DNA of 64,000 nt from Streptantibioticus cattleyicolor NRRL 8057 = DSM 46488 (GTDB lineage: Bacteria; Actinomycetota; Actinomycetes; Streptomycetales; Streptomycetaceae). The stretch covers positions 1,922,001 through 1,986,000 of the forward strand of contig NC_017586.1 in assembly GCF_000240165.1 (NCBI RefSeq), given 5' to 3'. Under the pieces are notes generated by a model, which saw only the letters and a program-made list of their open reading frames with translations, was not told where the DNA came from and searched no databases. This document shows positions 15,730 to 25,572 of the stretch, one piece after another. Within the stretch, counting starts at the first letter, position 1, and every line of letters begins with the position of its first letter. Position numbers and translations under genes: made by a program.

Positions 15730-16102
15730 TCGTGCCTTCCGCCCCAACACCCGGTGCCGACTGGGGGTTTAACGCTACGCGATGGGGTACCCGCACCCGG
15801 CGCAGGGGGCGCCCTCCACCCGCGTCGTACATCTGGCGTAGCCTGGACGGATTTGTCCCCGGACCGGCGCCGATCAAGGGAGACCTAGATCACACTCTGT
15901 GCAACGTAACCATGGAGGGGGGTCGTTGGTCTAACCGATCGATCACCGGGCTCCCGGCGGACCCGGTGACCACGATGGGCACGCCGTCTTGGGGGACGGC
16001 GGCCCGCGTAGCCGGGGCGAAGTGACCGGAGAGCTTGAGCGGCCCTCCCGGACGGTTTCGTCCCGGCATAGGCGCCTCTCGGCGCCCACCAGACGCCCGG
16101 TA

Positions 16103-16169
16103 CGGACCCGTGGGGGGATCCGCTTCCGGGGCACGGGGGCGCCCCGCTCCGGACCCGTGGGGGGATCCG
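16103..16169. repeat. 20-bp perfect direct repeat, two copies
   Basis: CGGACCCGTGGGGGGATCCG occurs at 16103-16122 and again at 16150-16169, 47 bp apart start to start. It lies downstream of the citrate synthase stop. Function unknown. Confidence 0.8.
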
Positions 16170-16180
16170 GCGCGGGGCGC
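16139..16180 (-). terminator. possible terminator of the citrate synthase gene
   Basis: 9-bp arms GCGCCCCGC (16139-16147) and GCGGGGCGC (16172-16180) with a 24-nt loop, about 60 nt beyond the gltA stop on the minus strand. The large loop makes it uncertain. Confidence 0.4.
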
Positions 16181-16239
16181 TCTTCTGATTCGTGTCCGCT
16201 CGCCCCCGGGCGCTCCTGCCTTCCCCGGGGACGCCTGGC

Positions 16240-17529
<1,290 letters not shown>

Positions 17530-17736
17530 GTCATCCTCACCGACGTTGTGCCTCTTCTTCGAGGTGCCCTGACTGGTTCTACCTTCCCCCATTTGCCGCA
17601 CATACGTGCACCCGGGGTCAGTCAGACGGTGATTGGGTGGCACGCAGTGCCTATCTTCCCCCTCGGGAAGACCGCCCAACACCCCGGCCGGGCCCCGCCG
17701 CACGGATGGCCGCACGCCGCCCCGGGCCGGTCCCGG

Positions 17737-20025
17737 TCAGCTCTCCCGCACCGCGCCGCGCAGCCGGTGATCGAGTGCGGTGAAGCGTCGGCCTGCGGAA
17801 ACGGTGCGTACCGCCTGTGCGAGTGCCCGCCGTGAGCCGACCAGAACCACCAACCGCTTTGCCCGGGTCACGGCCGTATAGAGCAGATTGCGCTGGAGCA
17901 TCATCCAGGCGCCCGTGGTGACCGGGATCACCACGGCGGGATACTCGCTGCCCTGGGAACGGTGGATGGTCACCGCGTAGGCATGTGCCAGTTCGTCCAG
18001 TTCGTCGAAGTCGTAGCCGACCTCCTCGTCCTCGTCGGTGCGCACGGTGAGCCGGTGTTCGTCGTTGTCGAGCGCGGTGACCACGCCGACCGTGCCGTTG
18101 AAGACACCGTTGGCGCCTTTGTCGTAGTTGTTGCGGATCTGGGTGACCTTGTCGCCGACCCGGAAGACCCGGCCGCCGAAGCGGCGCTCGGGCAGGTCGG
18201 GGCGGCCGGGGGTGACCGCCTGCTGGAGGAGCCCGTTGAGCACCCCGGCGCCGGCCGGTCCGCGGTGCATCGGGGCGAGCACCTGGACGTCGCGGCGCGG
18301 GTCGAGGCCGAACTTGGCCGGGATGCGCCGCGCCACCACGTCCACCGTGAGCCGCCCGGCCTCCTCGGTGTCCTCCTCGGGGAAGAGGAAGAAGTCGGCG
18401 AGCCCCTGGGTGACCGGCGGCAGCCCGGAGTTGATCCGGTGGGCGTTGGTGACCACCCCGGACTGCTGGGCCTGGCGGAAGATCCGGGTGAGCCGCACCG
18501 CGGGCACCGGACTGCCCTCGGCCAGCAGGTCGCGCAGCACCTCTCCCGCGCCCACGCTCGGCAGCTGGTCGACATCGCCCACGAAGAGCAGGTGGGCCCC
18601 CGGCGGCACCGCCTTGACCAGCTTGTTGGCGAGGATCAGGTCGAGCATGGACGCCTCGTCGACCACGACCAGGTCGGCGTCGAGCGGGCGGTCGCGGTCG
18701 TAGGCGGCGTCACCGCCGGGCTTGAGCTCCAGCAGCCGGTGGACGGTGGACGCCTCCGCCCCGGTCAGCTCGGCCAGCCGCTTGGCGGCCCGCCCGGTCG
18801 GGGCGGCCAGCACCACCTTGGCCTTCTTGGCCCGGGCCAGGGTCACCACCGATTTCACGGTGAACGACTTGCCGCAGCCGGGGCCGCCGGTGAGCACCGC
18901 GACCTTCTCGGTGAGCGCCAGCCGCACCGCCTGCTCCTGCTCCGGGGCGAGCTCGGCGCCGGTCCGGTCGCGCAGCCAGGCCAGCGCCTTGTCCCAGGCC
19001 ACGTCGCGGAAGGCGGGCATCCGGTCCTCCGGGCCGCGCAGCAGCCGCAGCACCTGGCCGGCCAGCGATATCTCGGCGCGGTGGAAGGGCACCAGGTAGA
19101 CCGCGCGGATCGCGTCACCGCCGTCCGGATCCGGCACCCGCTCCCGGACCACCCCCTCGGCCTCGACCAGCTCCCCCAGGCAGTCGATGACCAGCCCGGT
19201 GTCGACCTGGAGGAGTTTGACGGCGTCGGCGATGAGGCGTTCCTCGGGCAGGAAGCAGTTGCCGTTGTCGGTGGCCTGGGAGAGCGCGTACTGGAGCCCG
19301 GCCTTGACCCGCTCCGGGCTGTCGTGCGGTATGCCGACGGCCTGGGCGATGCGGTCGGCGGTGAGGAAGCCGATGCCCCACACGTCGGCGGCGAGGCGGT
19401 AGGGCTCGTTGCGCACCACGGAGATCGAGGCGTCGCCGTACTGCTTGTAGATGCGCACCGCGATCGAGGTGGAGACGCCCACGCCCTGGAGGAAGACCAT
19501 CACTTCCTTGATCGCCTTCTGCTCCTCCCAGGCGGCGGCGATCTTCCTGGTGCGTTTGGGGCCGAGGCCGGGGACCTCGATGAGGCGGGCCGGGTCCTGC
19601 TCGATCACCTCCAGGGTGTCGGTGCCGAAGTGGGAGACGATGCGCTCGGCGATGCGCGGGCCGACCCCCTTGATCAGCCCGGAGCCCAGGTAGCGGCGGA
19701 TGCCCTGGATGGTGGCGGGCAGGACGGTGGTGTAGTTCTCCACGGTGAACTGCTTGCCGTACTGCGGGTGGGAGCCCCAGCGGCCCTCCATGCGCAGGGA
19801 TTCGCCGGGCTGCGCGCCGAGCAGGGCGCCGACGACGGTGAGCAGGTCGCCCGAGCCGCGGCCGGTGTCGACGCGGGCCACCGTGTAGCCGTTCTCCTTG
19901 TTGGCGTACGTGATGCGTTCCAGCACGGCCTCCAGGACGGCGGGGCGGAACTCGCCCTGGCCCGGGGGCCGTTGCGGCTGCTTCCCCGGCTGCGGGCGGG
20001 GTTGTGACGGCGGTCGCGGATCCAT
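17737..20025 (-). CDS. recD2: RecD2-type ATP-dependent DNA helicase
   Basis: 762 residues of an SF1B helicase not part of a RecBCD complex. Tandem helix-hairpin-helix segments (IKGVGPRIAERIV, EVPGLGPKRTRKI, at about residues 120-175) precede the Walker A GGPGCGKSFT (near 370), Walker B VVDEASML (near 450) and the C-terminal SH3-like and motif VI regions (THRSQGSEYP-like near 700). RecD2 unwinds DNA 5' to 3' and acts in repair. ATG 20025 is preceded on its strand by AGGAGGGAGG. It is divergent from the ribokinase gene. Confidence 0.93.
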   Translation of the reverse strand: MDPRPPSQPRPQPGKQPQRPPGQGEFRPAVLEAVLERITYANKENGYTVARVDTGRGSGDLLTVVGALLGAQPGESLRMEGRWGSHPQYGKQFTVENYTTVLPATIQGIRRYLGSGLIKGVGPRIAERIVSHFGTDTLEVIEQDPARLIEVPGLGPKRTRKIAAAWEEQKAIKEVMVFLQGVGVSTSIAVRIYKQYGDASISVVRNEPYRLAADVWGIGFLTADRIAQAVGIPHDSPERVKAGLQYALSQATDNGNCFLPEERLIADAVKLLQVDTGLVIDCLGELVEAEGVVRERVPDPDGGDAIRAVYLVPFHRAEISLAGQVLRLLRGPEDRMPAFRDVAWDKALAWLRDRTGAELAPEQEQAVRLALTEKVAVLTGGPGCGKSFTVKSVVTLARAKKAKVVLAAPTGRAAKRLAELTGAEASTVHRLLELKPGGDAAYDRDRPLDADLVVVDEASMLDLILANKLVKAVPPGAHLLFVGDVDQLPSVGAGEVLRDLLAEGSPVPAVRLTRIFRQAQQSGVVTNAHRINSGLPPVTQGLADFFLFPEEDTEEAGRLTVDVVARRIPAKFGLDPRRDVQVLAPMHRGPAGAGVLNGLLQQAVTPGRPDLPERRFGGRVFRVGDKVTQIRNNYDKGANGVFNGTVGVVTALDNDEHRLTVRTDEDEEVGYDFDELDELAHAYAVTIHRSQGSEYPAVVIPVTTGAWMMLQRNLLYTAVTRAKRLVVLVGSRRALAQAVRTVSAGRRFTALDHRLRGAVRES

Positions 20026-20248
20026 CCGGTCGGCCTCCCTCCTGGCGTACGGGCCGCGGCCGGCTGCGCCGCCACCTCGATGTGACTGAGACGTTATCTC
20101 CCGTCACCGACATCGCGGGCGTGGGATCTCCAGCCTGTGGACAACTTCCGCGCGAGGGGATCGCCCCGCCGCGCTACCGTCGCAGAAGTGGTCAAAAACA
20201 GTCGTTAACGCGCCATAGCGAACGAAAAGGTCCGCAGAGAGGGCACCG

Positions 20249-21172
20249 ATGCGGGACGGCGAGGACGGTTACGACCTGGTGGTCGTGGGGTCGGCCAACG
20301 CCGACCTGGTGGTACGGGTGGAGCGCCGCCCGGCGCCCGGCGAGACCGTGATCGGCACCGGCCCGGCCACCCACCCCGGCGGCAAGGGCGCCAACCAGGC
20401 GGTGGCCGCCGCCCGGCTCGGCGCCCGCACGGCGCTGCTGGCCCGGGTCGGCGACGACGACCACGGACGGCTGCTGCTGGACACCCAGCGTTCGGCGGGC
20501 GTGGACACCGGCGGCGTCCTGGTCGGCGGCGCCCCCACCGGGGTCGCGCTGGTCGCCGTCGATCCCTCCGGTGACCGCGGCGTCGTGCTGGTCCCCGGCG
20601 CCAACGCCCGGCTCACCCCGCACGACGTCGCCGCGGCCGGCGCGCTGCTGGCCGCCGCCCGGGTGGTCGCCGTGCAGCTGGAGATACCGCTGGAGACGGT
20701 GGCCGCGGCGGTCCGGGAGGCGGTACGGGCCCGTACCCGGGTGGTGCTCAACGCCTCGCCGCCGGCCCGGCTGCCCGCCGAGGTGCTGGCCGCCTGCGAT
20801 CCGCTGCTGGTCGACGGGGACGAGGCGCGCGCCCTGCTGCGCGACGCCGGCGACCCCGCCGCGGACTCGGCGGCGCCGAAGACGTGGGCCGAGGCGCTCG
20901 CCGCGCGCGGCCCGCGCTCGGTGGTGATCACCCTGGGCGCCTCGGGGGCGCTGGCGGCGGGGCCGGACGGCATCGTCCACGTGCCCGGGCGCACCGTCGA
21001 GGCCGTGGACACCACCGGCGCCGGGGACGCCTTCGCCGGCGCCCTGGCCTGGCGGCTGGCGGCCGGGGACGGCCTCGCGGAGGCGGTGCGCCTGGCGGTG
21101 CGGGCGGGCGCCGCCGCCGTCACCCGGCCCGGCGCGCAGGCCGCGTTCCCCACCGCGCGTGAGCTGCCGTGA
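20249..21172 (+). CDS. rbsK: ribokinase
   Basis: 307 residues of the PfkB family. The N-terminal signature VVVGSANADLVVRV and the sugar-binding PGGKGANQAVAAARLG fit ribokinase, and DTTGAGDAFAGAL near residue 255 holds the catalytic Asp and anion hole. It phosphorylates D-ribose at O5 using ATP. No transport genes are adjacent, so it may act on ribose from nucleoside salvage. Another PfkB substrate cannot be excluded. A clear hairpin terminator follows. Confidence 0.9.
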   Translation: MRDGEDGYDLVVVGSANADLVVRVERRPAPGETVIGTGPATHPGGKGANQAVAAARLGARTALLARVGDDDHGRLLLDTQRSAGVDTGGVLVGGAPTGVALVAVDPSGDRGVVLVPGANARLTPHDVAAAGALLAAARVVAVQLEIPLETVAAAVREAVRARTRVVLNASPPARLPAEVLAACDPLLVDGDEARALLRDAGDPAADSAAPKTWAEALAARGPRSVVITLGASGALAAGPDGIVHVPGRTVEAVDTTGAGDAFAGALAWRLAAGDGLAEAVRLAVRAGAAAVTRPGAQAAFPTARELP

Positions 21173-21190
21173 CGCACGTCCCGGAACGCC

Positions 21191-21218
21191 GGAAGGGACC
21201 CGTGGCCGGGTCCCTTCC
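21191..21218 (+). terminator. intrinsic terminator after rbsK
   Basis: Perfect 12-bp arms GGAAGGGACCCG and its complement, 4-nt TGGC loop, followed by CGTCTTCC, 18 nt after the stop. Confidence 0.87.
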
Positions 21219-21332
21219 GTCTTCCCCCCAAGGTTCCCCGAGCCCCCCGGGAACCTGGCGAGGAGTACGACACGGCAGGCCGCCGGATGGTTGCACGCGC
21301 GGCGCGGGAAAGCCGCCGGAGCCGCCCGCCGG

Positions 21333-22142
21333 TCAGGCGGGCGGCGCGGTGCCGATGACGACCGTCGCCCCCAGATCGTCGCAGGAGACCACCCGGGCGC
21401 GCAGCCCGCCGCGGGTGAACGCCTCGGCGGTGCGCGGCGCCTGGCGTTCACCGGTCTCGATCAGCAGGTGGCCACCGGGGGCGAGCCAGCGGGACGCGCC
21501 GGCGGTGACCCGGCGCTGCACCTCGACCCCGTCCGCGCCCCCGTCGAGGGCGACCGCCGGCTCGTGGTCGCGGGCCTCGGACGGCAGCAGCCCGATCGCC
21601 CCGGTGGGTACGTACGGCGCGTTGGCCACCAGCACCTCGACCCGGCCGCGCAGCGCGGCGGGCAGCGGCTCGTACAGGTCGCCGTGGTGGACCGTGCCGC
21701 CCAGGCCGGCCAGGTTGCGGCGGGCGCAGCGCACCGCGGCCGGGTCGATGTCGGCGGCGTGGAGTTCGAGCCCGGCCACCGCGGTGGCGAGCGCCGCGCC
21801 GACCGCTCCCGTACCGCAGCACAGGTCGACCACGACCGCCCCGGGCCGGAGCAGGGCGGCGGCCTGACGGGCCAGGAACTCGGTACGCCGCCGGGGGACG
21901 AAGACACCGGGGTCCACGGCTATCCGCAGACCGCAGAACTCCGCCCAGCCCAGGACGTGTTCGAGCGGCAGCCCGCGGACGCGCCGTTCGACCATGGCGG
22001 CGAGCGCGGCGGGGTCGCCGGCGGCGTCGAGCAGCAGCCGCGCCTCGTCCTCGGCGAAGACGCAGCCCGCGGCCCGCAACCGGGCGACGACCTCGGCGGC
22101 GAGGAGCGGATCGGGGGAAACGGGTGACGACGGGACCGACAT
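21333..22142 (-). CDS. HemK/PrmC-related protein-(glutamine-N5) methyltransferase
   Basis: 269 residues. The N-terminal helical domain (PLEHVLGWAEFCGL) and the methyltransferase core VVDLCCGTGAVGAAL follow the PrmC pattern, but the catalytic NPPY is NAPY (VANAPYVPTGAI). That replacement marks the PrmC-related subfamily in actinobacteria, whose target is unproven; release factors are the textbook substrate of PrmC itself. ATG 22142 is chosen because CGAAAGG lies 7 nt upstream; an in-frame GTG at 22160 is possible. It stands alone on the minus strand. Confidence 0.85.
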   Translation of the reverse strand: MSVPSSPVSPDPLLAAEVVARLRAAGCVFAEDEARLLLDAAGDPAALAAMVERRVRGLPLEHVLGWAEFCGLRIAVDPGVFVPRRRTEFLARQAAALLRPGAVVVDLCCGTGAVGAALATAVAGLELHAADIDPAAVRCARRNLAGLGGTVHHGDLYEPLPAALRGRVEVLVANAPYVPTGAIGLLPSEARDHEPAVALDGGADGVEVQRRVTAGASRWLAPGGHLLIETGERQAPRTAEAFTRGGLRARVVSCDDLGATVVIGTAPPA

Positions 22143-22387
22143 GAGAGCCTTTCGGGACACCGACGGGGGCTCCCTGGCGGTCGGTTACGCCCGGGTCACC
22201 GGACGGCCGCGGGAGGGGAGCACCCGGCCTGACACAGCGGTGATGGGTCCCACCTCCTCGGTTCCTCGACGGCTGCGGCGCGGGACGCGTCGTAACGCGC
22301 CCGGCACCGGGACGGCAACCCTACCCGACCACGGGCCACGCCTTCCCGTCCTTTTCCGCGGCGCGGCGCCGTCCTCCCCGCGGGACG

Positions 22388-23242
22388 TCAGCACACCAGC
22401 CGGCGGTAGCGCTCCGCCGTCCCGGCCACCACGCGCTTCCCGTCCCCGGCCCACAGCGCCGGGTTGAAGACCTCCACCTCGATGGGGCCGGTGTATCCGG
22501 CGGCGTCGACCATCTCGCGGAAGGCGCGCAGGTCCACGCAGCCGTCGCCGAGCTGTCCCCGGCCGAGCAGGACGCCCTCGGGCAACGGGGTGATCCAGTC
22601 GGCGAGTTGGAAGGCGGCGATGCGCCGTTCGGCGCCGGCCCGGGCGATCAGGTCCGGCACCCGGTCGTCCCACCACAGGTGGTAGGTGTCGACCACCACG
22701 CCCACCTGGTCGGCGGGGAAACGCTCGGCGAGGTCGAGCGCCTGGCCGAGGGTGGAGACCACGCAGCGGTCGGAGGCGTACATCGGGTGGAGCGCCTCGA
22801 CGGCCAGGCGTACGCCGTGCCGGGCGGCGTACGGGGCGAGTTCGGCGAGGGCGTCGGCGACGCGTTCGCGGGCCGCCGTCAAGTCCTTGGCACCGGCGGG
22901 CAGTCCGCCGGAGACGAGGACGAGGGTGCCGGTGCCGAGGGTGGCCGCCTCCTCCACGGCGGCCCGGTTGTCGGCGAGGGCGGCGGCCCGCTCGTCCGGG
23001 TCGACGGCGGTGAGGAAGCCGCCGCGGCACAGCGAGCTGACGGTGAGCCCGGCCGCCCGCACCGTCTCGGCGGCCCGCCGCACCCCCAACTCCCGTACCG
23101 GACCGCGCCACAGGCCCACCCCGCCGATGCCGAGCGCGGCACAGACCCGGACCAGGTCGGGTACGGACAGCTGCCGGACGGTCTCCTGGTTGATGCTGAG
23201 CCGCCCGGCGGCGGGCGGGACGGGGGCGTTGTCGGTGGTCAC
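22388..23242 (-). CDS. sugar phosphate isomerase/epimerase (TIM barrel)
   Basis: 284 residues of the xylose-isomerase-like AP endonuclease 2 family. Metal ligands are visible in LAVEALHPMY (Glu), VVDTYHLWWD (Asp, His), AAFQLADWI and EVEVFNPALW (Glu). Such proteins epimerise or isomerise keto-sugars or inosose. It is the third gene of the minus-strand operon: its GTG overlaps the stop of the DUF993 gene (GTGA). With a dehydrogenase and an aldolase-like protein ahead of it, it fits a catabolic path for a sugar, sugar acid or cyclitol. Confidence 0.88.
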   Translation of the reverse strand: MTTDNAPVPPAAGRLSINQETVRQLSVPDLVRVCAALGIGGVGLWRGPVRELGVRRAAETVRAAGLTVSSLCRGGFLTAVDPDERAAALADNRAAVEEAATLGTGTLVLVSGGLPAGAKDLTAARERVADALAELAPYAARHGVRLAVEALHPMYASDRCVVSTLGQALDLAERFPADQVGVVVDTYHLWWDDRVPDLIARAGAERRIAAFQLADWITPLPEGVLLGRGQLGDGCVDLRAFREMVDAAGYTGPIEVEVFNPALWAGDGKRVVAGTAERYRRLVC

Positions 23243-25572
23243 TGGCAGACTCCGTGGACGGAGAGGAGGGATGCCATGCGGGATGCCGCGAGTTCCGGGT
23301 CGGGGAACAGGCCGAGTCCGTCGGCGAGCCGGTAGGCACGGGCCAGATGGGGCAGGGTACGGGCCGACTGGAACCCGCCGACCATGGTGAAGTGCGACTG
23401 GTGGCCGGCGAGCCAGGCGAGCAGCACGACGCCCGTCTTGTAGTAGCGGGTGGGCGGCGCGAACAGGTGGCGGGCGAGTTCCACGGTGGGGTCGAGCCGC
23501 GCGCGGAACGCCTCGGTGTCCCCGTGGTCGAGCAGGCGCACGGCCTCGGCGGCCAGCGGGGCCAGCGGGTCGAAGACGCCGAGCAGGGCGTGGCTGAAGC
23601 CGTGGTCGTCGCCCTGGATCAGCTCGGGGTAGTGGAAGTCGTCGCCGGTGTAGCAGCGCACCCCGGGCGGCAGCCGCCTGCGCAGGGCCACTTCGCGGCC
23701 GGCGTCCAGGAGGGAGACCTTGACGCCGTCCACCGCGCCGGGGCGGGCGGCGACGACGGCGAGGAAGGTCTCGGTGGCCGCGTCGAGGTCCGTGCTGCCC
23801 CAGTAACCGGTGAGGGCGGGGTCGAACATGGGGCCCAGCCAGTGCAGGATCACCGGGCGGCGGACCTGGCGCAGCAGCCGGTCGTAGGTGTCGGCGTAGT
23901 CGTCGGGGCCGGTGGCCAGCGCGGCCAGGGCGCGGGACGCCATCAGGACCGGCTGGGCGCCGCCGGCCTCGACGAGGGCGAGCTGTTCCTCGTAGGCGGC
24001 GGTCACCTCGGCGAGGGTGGCCGGGGGGCGGGTGAGCTGGTCGGTGCCGGCGCCGGCCGCGATCCGGCCGCCGCAGGCCGCCGCCTCGGCCGCCGAGCGG
24101 CGGATCAACTCGGCCGCGGCCGGCCAGTCGAGCCCCATGCCCCGCTGCGCGGTGTCCATCGCCTCGGCCACGCCCAGCCCGTGCGCCCACAGATGCCGCC
24201 GGAACGCCAGCGTCGCCTCCCAGTCCACCGCCGCCGGGGCCTCCGCCGCGGCCCGCCACGGATCCGCCACCACATGCGCCGCCGCGAACACCACCCTCCC
24301 CCGCGCCTCCGCCCCGCCCACCCACCCCACCCCGTCCCCCCGAGGCACATACCCCCGCAGCCCCCCACCCTCCTCCGGAAGCCGAAGCACCCGACAACGG
24401 GCCGCGCCGCCCGACCCGCCGGACGGGGTGGGGTGGGCTCCGCCCGGGGTGGGGTTGGCGCCCGGCGCGGGCGGCGGACCGCCGGGTGGGGCGGGTCGGC
24501 TGGCGCCCGGCGGAGTCGGCTGGCCGCCGCCGGGCGGGACGGGTCGGCCGGCGCCGGGCATGACGAGGTGGGCTGCGCCGGAAGCGGGACCAGCACCCGG
24601 CTCGGACGGGGTACCGGCGGGCGCGGCCGAAAGGGAGCTGGCGGGGCGGCCGTCGGCGAACGTGACAGCGTGGGCCCCGGCCGAAGCAGGGCAAGCGCCC
24701 GACGCGGGCGGCGGACCGTCAGGTGCGAGCGCCCCGCCGACCGGCACGCCGGGAACAGCGCCGGAGGCGGCCGGAGCAGAACCGGGAAGGGTGACGCCGG
24801 GCGTGGAAGGGTGGGCTCCGCCCGAGACGGGACGAGCGCCCGGCACGGCCGACCCGCCAACGGCCACCGCACACCCGCTCCGGGACACGGCCAACCCGCC
24901 GCCCGGCGGGATCGGATGGCCGCCGACCGCGACGGGACGGCTGCGGTCAGGCACCCCGGGGCGGGCCTCGCCCGAAGCGGGGCAGGCACGCGCCCCGGGC
25001 GGCGAACCGGCGGGCACGGCCAACCCGCCGCCAGGCGCCCCCTGGCGGGCCCCGCCCGAAGCGAGGCGGGACCCCGGCTCGGGCACGGAACCGCCGGACG
25101 GAGTCCGCCCGTCGGCCGACGCGGACGGAACGCCGTCCCGCACCGAGCACCCGTCCCCGGACGCGGACGGACCGTCGCCGGGCGGGGTGGGGTGCGACGC
25201 GGCCGAGATGGGCGGGGTAGCGGCGGCGACGCCGTCCCGCACCGAACACCCGTCCAGGGACGCGGACGGCCCGTCGCCGGGCGGAGCGGGGTGCGATCCG
25301 GCCGACGCGGGCGGGGTAACGGCGGCGACGCCGTCCCGCACCGAACACCCGTCCCCGGACGCAGCCGGCCCGTCGCCGGGCGGAGCGGGGTGCGATCCGG
25401 CCGACGCGGGCGGGGTAACGGCGGCGACGCCGTCCCGCACCGAACACCCGTCCCCGGACGCAGCCGGACCGTCGCCGGGCGGAGCGGGGTGCGATCCGGC
25501 CGACGCGGGCGGGGTAACGGCGGCGATGCTATCCCGCACCCGGATTCCGTCCTCCGGCGGAGTCGGTGTCAT
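23239..25572 (-). CDS. DUF993 dihydrodipicolinate-synthase-like protein with repeat expansion
   Basis: 777 residues, about twice the normal family length. The C-terminal 386 residues (from RVLRLPEEGG near 24400) are a DUF993 aldolase-like TIM barrel; WLGPMFDPALTGYWG, DGVKVSLLD and CYTGDDFHYPELI are typical. The first 390 or so residues are Pro/Gly/Ala/Ser-rich. They start with four 33-residue repeats of the type RDGVAAVTPPASAGSHPAPP and continue into degenerate HP-PPG-like repeats. ATG 25572 overlaps the upstream stop as ATGA, so the extension is probably translated, though internal starts are possible. It lies between the Gfo/Idh dehydrogenase and the isomerase in a sugar or cyclitol catabolic operon. 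Confidence 0.78.
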   Translation of the reverse strand: MTPTPPEDGIRVRDSIAAVTPPASAGSHPAPPGDGPAASGDGCSVRDGVAAVTPPASAGSHPAPPGDGPAASGDGCSVRDGVAAVTPPASAGSHPAPPGDGPSASLDGCSVRDGVAAATPPISAASHPTPPGDGPSASGDGCSVRDGVPSASADGRTPSGGSVPEPGSRLASGGARQGAPGGGLAVPAGSPPGARACPASGEARPGVPDRSRPVAVGGHPIPPGGGLAVSRSGCAVAVGGSAVPGARPVSGGAHPSTPGVTLPGSAPAASGAVPGVPVGGALAPDGPPPASGACPASAGAHAVTFADGRPASSLSAAPAGTPSEPGAGPASGAAHLVMPGAGRPVPPGGGQPTPPGASRPAPPGGPPPAPGANPTPGGAHPTPSGGSGGAARCRVLRLPEEGGGLRGYVPRGDGVGWVGGAEARGRVVFAAAHVVADPWRAAAEAPAAVDWEATLAFRRHLWAHGLGVAEAMDTAQRGMGLDWPAAAELIRRSAAEAAACGGRIAAGAGTDQLTRPPATLAEVTAAYEEQLALVEAGGAQPVLMASRALAALATGPDDYADTYDRLLRQVRRPVILHWLGPMFDPALTGYWGSTDLDAATETFLAVVAARPGAVDGVKVSLLDAGREVALRRRLPPGVRCYTGDDFHYPELIQGDDHGFSHALLGVFDPLAPLAAEAVRLLDHGDTEAFRARLDPTVELARHLFAPPTRYYKTGVVLLAWLAGHQSHFTMVGGFQSARTLPHLARAYRLADGLGLFPDPELAASRMASLLSVHGVCQ
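25130..25537. repeat. 99-bp tandem repeat (about four units) inside the DUF993 gene
   Basis: The anchor ACCGA(A/G)CACCCGTCC starts at 25142, 25241, 25340 and 25439, exactly 99 bp apart, with a degenerate fifth start near 25538. Units are contiguous with no spacers. 99 bp is 33 codons, so the reading frame is preserved. The two units at the right are nearly identical, which points to recent expansion. Confidence 0.92.

Larger units (their letters stand above)
15730..16239. other. intergenic region with hairpins and a direct repeat
   Basis: About 510 bp without a protein-like frame. It holds a hairpin TCACCGGG/CCCGGTGA (15943-15950 and 15962-15969), a CGCCGTC-type hairpin near 15980-16000, the 20-bp direct repeat at 16103/16150 and a hairpin beyond the citrate synthase stop (16139-16180). 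The SDR promoter must lie at its left edge. No known small RNA is recognised. Confidence 0.45.

Noticed and set aside
16103-16169. 20-bp direct repeats as attachment sites of an integrated element
   Set aside because: Only 47 bp apart, no integrase or tRNA there, nothing lies between them.
25130-25537. 99-bp repeat array as CRISPR
   Set aside because: Units are contiguous with no unique spacers, keep a reading frame, and no cas genes are present.
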